Source: Deltaproteobacteria bacterium (GTDB lineage Bacteria > Myxococcota_A > UBA796 > UBA2385). From it: a stretch of 5,080 nucleotides of DNA. A model generated the notes under the pieces. That model saw nothing but the letters and a program-made list of their open reading frames with translations. It ran no database searches and had not been told where the DNA came from. Shown piece by piece: positions 1-5,080 of the stretch (position 1 is its first letter; each line of letters opens with the position of its first letter). The position numbers and the translations under genes are program-made. The stretch lies in contig CANHON010000339.1 of the NCBI GenBank assembly GCA_947462115.1, positions 1-5,080 on the forward strand, read 5' to 3'.

Positions 1-30
1 GGTGCCGTCGCTGCCCACGTACAGGGTCTA
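1..30 (-). pseudogene. In-frame TAG and continuation of the UXS-like gene beyond it
   Basis: Reading leftward in the same frame as the epimerase fragment, the codons give ELPF, then TAG (28-30), then TLYVGSDGT up to the window edge. In UXS-type enzymes this stretch normally reads like ELPFETL or ELPIQTL followed by xVGSxGT, so the stop replaces a Glu or Gln codon (one base change from GAG or CAG) and the conserved sequence resumes without a frameshift. The gene is therefore either a recent nonsense pseudogene, a sequencing or assembly error, or a rare readthrough case. D73, where relatives usually have a hydrophobic residue before YHLASP, is a second unusual position and slightly favours decay or low sequence quality. 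The rest of the gene lies outside the window. Confidence 0.7.
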
Positions 31-300
31 GAAGGGTAGCTCGACGTAGTCGATGGGGCTCGCGGGGCTCGCGAGGTGGTAGTCCCGGTCGAATCGGCCC
101 TCCACCGGGATGACTTGACAGAGTTCGGCCTCGCAGAGGGACAGGCCCGGGCGGCCCGCGCCCAGGCCGATGGCCTCGAGGTTGCGCCGCGCGCCGGTCA
201 CGAAATTGTCGAGCGCGACCACCTCGTGGCCTTCGCGGAGCAGCCGATCGCAGAGGTGCGAGCCCACGAAGCCTGAACCGCCAGTCACCAGCACCCGCAT
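28..300 (-). CDS. N-terminal fragment of UXS-like NAD-dependent epimerase/dehydratase, ended by an in-frame stop
   Basis: This 90-codon reading frame encodes the Rossmann-fold start of a short-chain dehydrogenase/reductase acting on nucleotide sugars. Seen: MRVLVTGGSGFVGSHL at the N-terminus with the GxxGxxG dinucleotide site (G7, G10, G13), an acidic residue after the second strand (D31, followed by NFVTG) expected to bind the NAD ribose, and HLASPASPIDY at residues 75-85. That last motif is characteristic of UDP-glucuronate decarboxylases (UDP-xylose synthases) and close relatives. Known family members have roughly 310-340 residues and carry the catalytic Tyr-x3-Lys well beyond this point, so the fragment alone cannot be catalytic. 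The ATG at 298-300 is chosen because the Rossmann motif begins immediately and GGGGAG lies 9 nt upstream (310-315). The frame stays open upstream to 666, but that part crosses a non-triplet repeat and looks non-coding. The family would supply sugars for surface polysaccharide. Family confidence is high; the exact substrate is unsure. Confidence 0.8.
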   Translation of the reverse strand: MRVLVTGGSGFVGSHLCDRLLREGHEVVALDNFVTGARRNLEAIGLGAGRPGLSLCEAELCQVIPVEGRFDRDYHLASPASPIDYVELPF

Positions 301-309
301 CGGACCCCA

Positions 310-315
310 CTCCCC
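310..315 (-). promoter_or_regulatory. Shine-Dalgarno-like GGGGAG of the UXS-like gene
   Basis: On the minus strand GGGGAG stands 9 nt before the ATG at 298-300. This matches the expected position of a ribosome-binding site and supports starting the protein at MRVLVTGG rather than at an upstream codon. The surroundings are G-rich, so a chance match is possible. Confidence 0.45.
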
Positions 316-324
316 AGGCCGCAG

Positions 325-408
325 CCCGCCGCCTGTTCCCGCCGCCTGTACCCGTCGCCTGTTCTGGGCGCCGGTTCCCGCCGCCTGTCCCGGCGCCTGA
401 CCCGGCGC
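325..408. repeat. Degenerate 13-bp tandem repeat (minisatellite), consensus CCCGCCGCCTGTT
   Basis: Successive units are 325-337 CCCGCCGCCTGTT, 338-350 CCCGCCGCCTGTA, 351-363 CCCGTCGCCTGTT, 364-376 CTGGGCGCCGGTT (diverged), 377-388 CCCGCCGCCTGT, 389-400 CCCGGCGCCTGA, and a partial unit at 401-408. The 13-bp period is not a multiple of three, which argues against coding. It lies directly in the 5' leader or promoter side of the minus-strand UXS-like gene. On that strand each unit carries a G-rich GGCGGCGGG core. Function is unknown; replication slippage is a sufficient origin. Confidence 0.8.
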
Positions 409-533
409 GCGCCGGCCCTCCGACGCCCGCTGCGGCCTATTCGATCGGCGCGGCGCCCGCCCGCGCAGCCGCGCTCCAGCCGCGCAGCGGGCCGAGCCCC
501 GCCGAGGCCGTGGATTCCGGGCAAAATCTGACC

Positions 534-563
534 TTGTCCCGGCTCCGAGCGCAGTGCTATAAG
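534..563 (+). promoter_or_regulatory. Candidate sigma-70-type promoter for the large plus-strand gene
   Basis: TTGTCC (534-539, four of six matches to TTGACA) is followed after 18 bp by TATAAG (558-563, five of six matches to TATAAT). This is the most AT-rich spot in the intergenic region and points toward the large gene, giving a leader of about 135 nt. Transcription would begin near 569-571, inside a perfect palindrome. Sigma factor preference in this organism is unknown, so this rests on matches to the general bacterial consensus. Confidence 0.5.
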
Positions 564-564
564 C

Positions 565-578
565 CGTCTTCGAAGACG
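565..578. promoter_or_regulatory. Perfect 14-bp palindrome CGTCTTCGAAGACG, possible operator
   Basis: The sequence is identical to its own reverse complement over 14 bp. It begins one base after the candidate -10 hexamer and overlaps the expected transcription start. That is a typical position for binding of a dimeric repressor. As RNA it could instead form a small 5-bp stem with a 4-nt loop at the very 5' end of the transcript. No regulator family is recognised from the site. Confidence 0.4.
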
Positions 579-656
579 CCCAGCCCTGCCGCAGACCTCG
601 CCGCGACCCCGCGGGCCCCCGGTCCAGGCAGCGGCCCCCCGAACTCGCCGCAGGCC

Positions 657-689
657 GCACGCGCACCGCACGCGCACCGCACGCGCACC
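657..689. repeat. Three perfect 11-bp direct repeats GCACGCGCACC
   Basis: Units at 657-667, 668-678 and 679-689 are identical and contiguous. The array ends 15 bp before the ATG of the large gene and just upstream of its Shine-Dalgarno sequence, so it lies in the predicted 5' leader. A period of 11 bp is about one DNA helical turn, which would place each copy on the same face if a protein binds. It could also be a simple slippage product with an effect on leader length. The period is not a multiple of three, consistent with non-coding sequence. Confidence 0.75.
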
Positions 690-693
690 GAAC

Positions 694-700
694 AGAGAGG
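694..700 (+). promoter_or_regulatory. Shine-Dalgarno sequence AGAGAGG of the large gene
   Basis: AGAGAGG lies 4 nt before the ATG at 705-707. It is the first purine-rich run after the C-rich 11-bp repeats and decides the start. The encoded protein then begins MGPDKKKNPVDDLFDDL, a plausible soluble N-terminus. Confidence 0.6.
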
Positions 701-704
701 CTCC

Positions 705-3700
705 ATGGGACCCGACAAGAAGAAGAACCCGGTAGACGATCTTTTCGACGACCTCGCCGACAACTTCTTCCGCTCGGGTGACGAAGGGGCGGTGGCTTGG
801 GACGAGCTGCCCGCCACCCTTGAGATCAAGTCCGCCGCGCCGGAGCCCCTCGCGGAGCCCGAGCCGGTCGCGCCCCCGCCGCCGGTCGCGCCCCCGCCGC
901 CGGTCGTGGCCGAGCCGGCGCCCGAGCCCGTGATCGCCGAGCCGGTCGCGGTTCAGCCAGCGCCCGAGCCACCGCCGGCCCCCCCCGCCGAGCCGGCGCC
1001 CACGGCCAGCCCCTTCGCCACGCCCTACAGCCCGCCGCCCAGCACCGGTCCCCGGGCGCCGAGCCCGGCCAGCCCGCGGTCGGCGCTGGCCAACGAGGCC
1101 ACGCAGATCTTCAGCCGCCCCTTGGTGCCGGGCGGCGTGATCCCCACGCCGGCCGCCCGCCCCGGCGACAACAGCTTGTTCGCCGCCCCGACGGTGATCA
1201 TGCCGGCCTCGACCGGCGCTGTGGACGAGCCCAGCGACGAGCCCAGCGAGCCGCAGGCCGAGCCGGAGATGGCGCAGGTGGCGATCGCGCCCGCCCGACC
1301 GATGCAGGGCCTCGAGATCACTGACGAGGAGAGCCTTTTCTTCTCGGGCGGTGAGGACGGCTTCGACCGCGAGCTCCTCGACCAGCCCACCGCCGAGGTG
1401 CCTGCCGCCCTCGCCGCGGCGGTGATGGGCGCGGAGCCGGCCGCCGCCGGCGAGGAGCTCGGTCTGTACGACGCCGAGACCGCCATCGCGCCGCCCGGCC
1501 TGGAGGACGATGACGAAGAGGCGATGGCCGAAGACTTCATGGACGCCGGCCCCGACCACAGCCTCGTGCTGCGGCGGGCGCCCAAGGCGGGCGGCCCTGT
1601 CCAGCTCGGCGCCCCGGCCCAGAGCGCGCCGGCCGAAGACATCGACGGCTACACCGAGGACGAGATCGCCCAGGCGCTGGCAGAGCGCGAGTCCCGCCGC
1701 CAGCCGGTCGCTGCGGCCCCGGAGCCGGTCGCCGCAGCCCTCGAAGACGACTGGTTCGCCGACGAAGGGCCGGCCCCTGCGGCCGCCGCCCCGCCCGCGC
1801 TCCCGCCGGTGCAGCCTGCACTCGAGCTGAACGCGCAGGCCGAGCCTTCGCGCAGCAGCACCACCGTTCCCGACAGCACCTTGTCCACCACCTCGTTGTC
1901 CAACACGACGCTGGCCTTCGGCTTGCTGGATGGCGAAGAGCTCGGTGTTTTCGACGAAGAGACCGCCGTGTTGGAGGTCTCCGCCGCCCCGGTCGCCGCG
2001 CTGCCGGTGGCCGCCCCGCCCGAGGCCTGGGCCGCCGCGCCCGCCGAAGAGCCGTCCTCCGGCTCCTTTGGCGACGAGTCCATCGAGGCCGACGAGGCCA
2101 GCATGGTGAGCTCCGATGGCTTCGCGGAGCGCGAGGACCTCAGCGACCTGCCGGAGGTCCCCGGCGCTGCCGCTGACGCCGCCGATCTGGCCGCGCAGGA
2201 GCACCCCGCGGACCTCGGCCCCGAGGACCTCGCGACCGAAGCAGCGCCCAGCGCGTCGATCCCGATGGCCGTCCTCGGGGTGGGCGCCGCAGCCGCCGCC
2301 CTCGCCGCCGTCGCTGGCGGGCCGAGCGCCGCCGCCGAGCTGCGCGAGGTCGATGATCCCGCCCTCGCCGGGCGCGCGAGCCCGGTGCCCTCCGCGGGCG
2401 CCGACGCATGGATCGACGTCGCGCGCGCGCTGGAGGCCGAGGCCGCCGCGCGCCCCGCCTCCGACCGGCCCGCGCTCCGGATCGGCGCTGGGCTCATCTA
2501 CTTCCACCGCGTCGCCGACTGGTCCAAGGCCGGGCCCCTGCTCGCCGGCGACCCGCTGCCGGACACGCTCAGCGGGCCCCAGCTCGCCGCCTGGACCGAC
2601 GTGGTCGCCGAGCAGCGGGACCACGCGCGCCTGCTCGCCTTGCTGGAGCGCCGCGCCGCCGCCACCTCCGGCCCGGCCAGCGGGGAGCTGCTGCAGGACG
2701 CCGCGATGGTCGTCCAAGCCCACGATCCCAGCGAGGCCCGCCGCCTGCTCGGCGCTTCGTTGGACGCGCTGGAGGGCGCGCCCGACCACCCGGCCCGCTG
2801 GTTCGGTCTTCAGCGCCTGGCCGCCCTCTGCCGGAGCGCGGGCGCCGACGCGGACCTCAAGAGCGTCCTGGAGCAGATGATCGAGCTGTCGACCGGCGGT
2901 CGCCGCGGCCGGCTCCTCGCCGACCTCGCCCGGATCTTGGCCAACGAAGGGGCCAGCCCCGAGCGCCTCGTGGCGGTCTGGACCGCCGCCCGCGCGGCCG
3001 ATCCCAGCGCGCCCGAGGCCACCTTGGCCTTGGAGGCCTTGGCCCGCGCCACCGGCGACGCGCAGCGCCTCGTGGACCTGTACCGCTCGGAGGCGGCGCG
3101 CACCGGCGAGGAGGCTTGGTGGCTGGGCCGCGCCGTCCGCACGGCCGTCGCCGGGCAGCTCGACCCTGAGCTCATCCGCGCCCTCTGGAGCGCGCTCCGC
3201 GACTGCGGCGGCATGGATGAGGCGACCCGCCGCGAGCAGGCCGCTTGGCTCGAGAGCACCCACCAGGTGGACGTTCTGGAGGCCACCCTCACGCTCGACG
3301 CCGAGCAGCTCCAGGGCGCCGCCCGCTCCTCTGCGCTCTGCCGCATCGCTGGGCTCCGCGAGGCGCGGGGCGACGAGGCGGGCGCGCTCGAGCTGCTCCG
3401 CGCCGCGGTCGAGCTCGACCCGAGCAACGCCCCCGCCGTCGAGGCCGCCGCGCGGCTCCTCCGGCGCGCCGGTCAGTACACGCAGCTCGTGGCCTTGCTG
3501 GGCTCCCGACTCGACGAGCTCTCGGACCCCAACCTCGTGGTGCACACCCTGTACCGGATCGGCGAGATCAACGAGGGCTTGACCGGCGATCTGGAGGCCG
3601 CCAGCGCGGCCTACGAGCGGATCCTTGGCTTCGCCCCTGGCTACCTGCCCGCGCTGGACGGCCTGGAGCGCGTGCTTCACCGCCTCGGCGCCTGGGCCCC

Positions 3701-5080
3701 GCTGGCCGCCCTCTACGAGCAGCGCGCCAGCGTCGCCGAAGAGCCCAGCCAGATCGCGATGAACCTGCAACGCGCAGGGGCGGTCCATGAAGATCGCCTG
3801 CAGGACGCTGATCGCGCCATCGAGTTCTACGTGCGCGCGCTGGAGGTCAGCCCCGAGCTGCCCACCGCGCTGGACGCCGCGGTGCGCTTGCTGACCGCGC
3901 AAGGCCAGACCGCCCGCGTGGCGGGGCTCCTCCGGGCCGCCGGTCAGGCCAGCCGCGACCCGAACACCGTGGTCAGCCACCTCTACCGCTCGGCCCGCCT
4001 GCTCGTGGACCAGCGGGAGATGACCGCCGAAGAGCGCGCCGACGCCGTGGCCGCCCTGAGCCGCTGCGCGGAGCTGTCCCCGGGCTTCTTGCCGGCCCTG
4101 ACGCTGCTGCGCGATCTGGCCGCGGAGAACGGCGCCTCGGCCGAGGTCTACGAGCTGCACCGGCTGGAGGCGGACACCATCGACGACCCGGATCGCCGCG
4201 CGTGGCGCCTGCTCGCCGCCGCTGAGGCCGCGAGCCAGCTCGGGGTGAGCGGGGCCCTCGACACCCTGCGTGGCCTGCTCGACGAGCGCCCGGGCTGGGC
4301 CCCGGCCGTCGCCTATGCCGACCGCCTCACTGTTTTGAGCGGGGACAGCGGGGGCCGCCTCGGCCTGCTGCGGGGTCAAGCGGCGGGCCGCGGGGCCGCC
4401 TGGTCCACCCTGGCCGACCTCAGCCTGCGCAACGGCGACCAGCGGGGCGCGCTCGAAGCGGTGCTCCGGGCCGCCGAGACCGAGGCCGGCGGGCAGCGGG
4501 GCTTCGCGCTGATGGCCGCCGCGCTCCAAGATCCCGCCGCGGGATCGGCGGTCTGCCAAGCGGTGGATCCGCTGCTGTCCGCGCGCTTGCTGGAGCGCGC
4601 CGACGCGCCCGCCCAAGAGCGGCTCCGGGGCTGGCGCCGCGCCGCCGAGCTCGCCCCCGCCGAGGCGGCCGCCGGCATGGAGCGCTCGCTCGACCCCCGG
4701 GGCGACCGCGCCGCCCTCGCCGAGGTCCACGCCGAGTTGGCCCGGGTGGAGAAGGACCCGGCGGTCCGCGGCGTTCACGCGCTGCTGGCCGGACGGCTGT
4801 ACGAGAGCCTGGAGGAGCTGCCCCAAGCGCAGGCCCTCTACACCCTCGCGTTCAGCCCGGCCCCGGCGCCCGGCAAGGCCATGGAGGGCTTGCGGCGCAC
4901 GGCCATCGCCAACGGCGACACCGCCGCCCTGCTCGCCGCCCACGCCGACATCGGCGCCTCCGACAGCGAAGAGCTCGCGCTGGACCTCGAGGCCTGCGGC
5001 GCCCACGCCGAAGCCGCGGCGGTCTGGCAACGACGGGCGGCCGCTGCGGACGAGCCGACCGGCCTGGTCTGCCTCGTGCA
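705..5080 (+). CDS. Very large protein with disordered Pro/Ala-rich N-terminus and TPR-like helical repeats (3' end outside window)
   Basis: The frame runs 1458 codons from the ATG without a stop and leaves the window, so the full protein is larger. Domains seen: residues 1-42 acidic, with DDLFDDLADNFF, and no signal peptide. Residues 43-517 are Pro/Ala/Glu-rich and probably disordered, with acidic-aromatic patches (near 204-226, 346-354, 453-485), a Ser/Thr patch (382-402) and a duplicated motif GEELGLYDAETA/GEELGVFDEETA (249-260, 410-421). Residues 519-540 are an uncharged Ala-rich stretch. From about 565 to the end the protein is amphipathic helix with TPR-like hairpins, clearest at 875-1230. 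TPR arrays are protein-binding scaffolds; a scaffold or assembly role is inferred and no specific partner is visible. No catalytic motif was recognised. Only nine Lys occur in 1458 residues, reflecting GC bias. The gene is divergent from the UXS-like gene. The reading frame is secure; the function is unknown. The long open frame on the opposite strand is rejected because it has no domain motifs. Confidence 0.9.
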   Translation, partial: MGPDKKKNPVDDLFDDLADNFFRSGDEGAVAWDELPATLEIKSAAPEPLAEPEPVAPPPPVAPPPPVVAEPAPEPVIAEPVAVQPAPEPPPAPPAEPAPTASPFATPYSPPPSTGPRAPSPASPRSALANEATQIFSRPLVPGGVIPTPAARPGDNSLFAAPTVIMPASTGAVDEPSDEPSEPQAEPEMAQVAIAPARPMQGLEITDEESLFFSGGEDGFDRELLDQPTAEVPAALAAAVMGAEPAAAGEELGLYDAETAIAPPGLEDDDEEAMAEDFMDAGPDHSLVLRRAPKAGGPVQLGAPAQSAPAEDIDGYTEDEIAQALAERESRRQPVAAAPEPVAAALEDDWFADEGPAPAAAAPPALPPVQPALELNAQAEPSRSSTTVPDSTLSTTSLSNTTLAFGLLDGEELGVFDEETAVLEVSAAPVAALPVAAPPEAWAAAPAEEPSSGSFGDESIEADEASMVSSDGFAEREDLSDLPEVPGAAADAADLAAQEHPADLGPEDLATEAAPSASIPMAVLGVGAAAAALAAVAGGPSAAAELREVDDPALAGRASPVPSAGADAWIDVARALEAEAAARPASDRPALRIGAGLIYFHRVADWSKAGPLLAGDPLPDTLSGPQLAAWTDVVAEQRDHARLLALLERRAAATSGPASGELLQDAAMVVQAHDPSEARRLLGASLDALEGAPDHPARWFGLQRLAALCRSAGADADLKSVLEQMIELSTGGRRGRLLADLARILANEGASPERLVAVWTAARAADPSAPEATLALEALARATGDAQRLVDLYRSEAARTGEEAWWLGRAVRTAVAGQLDPELIRALWSALRDCGGMDEATRREQAAWLESTHQVDVLEATLTLDAEQLQGAARSSALCRIAGLREARGDEAGALELLRAAVELDPSNAPAVEAAARLLRRAGQYTQLVALLGSRLDELSDPNLVVHTLYRIGEINEGLTGDLEAASAAYERILGFAPGYLPALDGLERVLHRLGAWAPLAALYEQRASVAEEPSQIAMNLQRAGAVHEDRLQDADRAIEFYVRALEVSPELPTALDAAVRLLTAQGQTARVAGLLRAAGQASRDPNTVVSHLYRSARLLVDQREMTAEERADAVAALSRCAELSPGFLPALTLLRDLAAENGASAEVYELHRLEADTIDDPDRRAWRLLAAAEAASQLGVSGALDTLRGLLDERPGWAPAVAYADRLTVLSGDSGGRLGLLRGQAAGRGAAWSTLADLSLRNGDQRGALEAVLRAAETEAGGQRGFALMAAALQDPAAGSAVCQAVDPLLSARLLERADAPAQERLRGWRRAAELAPAEAAAGMERSLDPRGDRAALAEVHAELARVEKDPAVRGVHALLAGRLYESLEELPQAQALYTLAFSPAPAPGKAMEGLRRTAIANGDTAALLAAHADIGASDSEELALDLEACGAHAEAAAVWQRRAAAADEPTGLVCLV
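864..905 (+). repeat. 18-bp coding tandem repeat encoding PVAPPP
   Basis: CCGGTCGCGCCCCCGCCG occurs at 864-881 and identically at 882-899, followed by the first six bases of a third copy (900-905). It encodes PVAPPP-PVAPPP-PV at residues 54-67 of the large protein, in the proline-rich linker. The period is a multiple of three, so changes in copy number would keep the frame. Confidence 0.8.
1449..1973 (+). repeat. Duplicated short motif GEELG-aromatic-D-x-ETA in the disordered region
   Basis: Residues 249-262 (1449-1490) read GEELGLYDAETAIA and residues 410-423 (1932-1973) read GEELGVFDEETAVL. They share GEELG, an aromatic residue (Y or F), Asp, and ETA followed by Ile or Val. The DNA differs mostly at synonymous or conservative positions, which suggests selection on the peptide rather than a fresh duplication. 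The motif stands in otherwise low-complexity sequence, so it is a candidate short linear binding or modification motif. The coordinates span both copies and the dissimilar sequence between them. Confidence 0.6.
2256..2324 (+). other. Uncharged Ala-rich segment, possible membrane span or hinge
   Basis: Residues 518-540 of the large protein start with SIPMAVLGVG and continue as Ala/Leu/Val/Gly without any charge. The segment marks the border between the disordered N-terminal half and the helical-repeat half. Length would just allow one transmembrane helix, but the hydrophobicity is modest (mainly Ala) and no basic residues flank it closely, so a flexible helical linker is equally likely. Confidence 0.3.
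3327..4394 (+). repeat. Five TPR-like super-repeats of about 72 residues (about 216 bp)
   Basis: Residues 875-944, 945-1016, 1017-1088, 1089-1164 and 1165-1230 align as units. Each begins with a helix pair (for example LYRIGEINEG in unit 2), continues with an A-x(2)-A-type helix, reaches a conserved turn (ELDPSNAPAV, GFAPGYLPAL, EVSPELPTAL, ELSPGFLPAL, ERPGWAPAV), and ends with a second, less conserved helix pair. The turn prolines at 906, 978, 1050, 1126 and 1196 are spaced 72, 72, 76 and 70 residues apart. Unit 1 fits the TPR pattern best (AGLREARGDEAGALELLRAA then ELDP). More diverged units appear before (DPSAPEATL at 766-774) and after (turns near 1318 and 1385). DNA copies are strongly diverged, so the duplication is old. 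Confidence 0.65.

Larger units (their letters stand above)
301..704. other. Divergent intergenic region (about 400 bp), probably non-coding
   Basis: The region separates the start of the minus-strand UXS-like gene from the start of the plus-strand large gene. It holds a 13-bp tandem repeat (325-408), a 9-bp direct repeat CCGCGCAGC (461-469 and 480-488), a comparatively AT-rich island (about 513-575) with a promoter candidate and palindrome, and a triplicated 11-bp element (657-689). Open frames across it exist on both strands but have no recognisable protein motif and are best explained by extreme GC content. No convincing promoter for the minus-strand gene was found here. Confidence 0.7.

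Noticed and set aside
76..400. Two small plus-strand open frames over the UXS-like gene and adjacent leader
   Set aside because: They lie antisense to a recognised protein family and have no motif or ribosome-binding site of note.
455..492. GCCCGC/GCGGGC inverted arms with a 9-bp direct repeat between them, possible attenuator or terminator
   Set aside because: Only six pairs with a 26-nt loop and no U-tract; too weak in this base composition.
301..666. Upstream extension of the UXS-like frame to a start at 666
   Set aside because: The extra 122 codons are Arg/Gly/Ala-rich, cross a 13-bp repeat with non-triplet period, and precede a canonical Rossmann N-terminus MRVLVTGGSGF with its own ribosome-binding site.
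2116..3790. Several 120-250 codon plus-strand frames inside the large gene
   Set aside because: They are out of frame with the continuous 1458-codon frame and are Arg/Pro-rich, typical of shifted reading of GC-rich coding DNA.
4530..4546. Inverted repeat GATCCCGC-C-GCGGGATC inside the large gene
   Set aside because: It could fold as a hairpin, but it has almost no loop, no T-run follows, and it encodes ordinary residues (QDPAAGS) in the open frame. Chance in GC-rich sequence is the simpler reading, so no terminator is called.
285..5030. A 1581-codon open frame on the minus strand opposite the large gene
   Set aside because: It is Gly/Arg/Ala-rich low complexity without any domain motif, and it spans the intergenic repeats. 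Long antisense openness is expected when the true plus-strand gene uses G or C at third positions. The plus-strand frame has TPR-like helices, a Shine-Dalgarno sequence and a promoter candidate.

Overview
This is a very GC-rich window from a bacterial chromosome or contig. Codon third positions are almost all G or C, the proteins are rich in Ala, Arg, Pro and Glu, and Lys is nearly absent. The style (large disordered-plus-helical-repeat protein, sugar-nucleotide SDR enzyme, extreme GC) suggests a Myxococcota/Deltaproteobacteria-like organism. That placement is inference from composition and protein architecture only.

Layout. Positions 1-300 (minus strand) hold the 5' part of an NAD-dependent sugar-nucleotide epimerase/dehydratase gene of the UDP-glucuronate decarboxylase (UXS) type. 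Its reading frame is cut by a TAG at 28-30, and the conserved family sequence resumes in the same frame right after it. Positions 301-704 form a divergent intergenic region. It contains a degenerate 13-bp minisatellite, a plausible sigma-70-like promoter firing rightward with a perfect 14-bp palindrome at the expected transcription start, three perfect 11-bp direct repeats, and a Shine-Dalgarno sequence. Positions 705-5080 (plus strand) are one uninterrupted reading frame of 1458 codons that runs off the right edge.

The large protein has a short acidic N-terminus, then about 500 residues of Pro/Ala/Glu-rich, probably disordered sequence with short acidic-aromatic and Thr-containing motifs. 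An uncharged Ala-rich stretch near residues 519-540 follows, and then about 900 residues of alpha-helical, TPR-like repeats. In the best-preserved part (residues 875-1230) these repeats have a super-period of about 72 residues. It looks like a scaffold or assembly protein, but its function cannot be assigned from this window.

The two genes are divergently arranged and there is no direct evidence that they act together. I see no mobile element, CRISPR array, tRNA or rRNA, and no clear new multi-gene system. The items most worth following are the in-frame stop in the UXS-like gene, the repeat- and palindrome-rich divergent promoter region, and the unusual architecture of the large protein.
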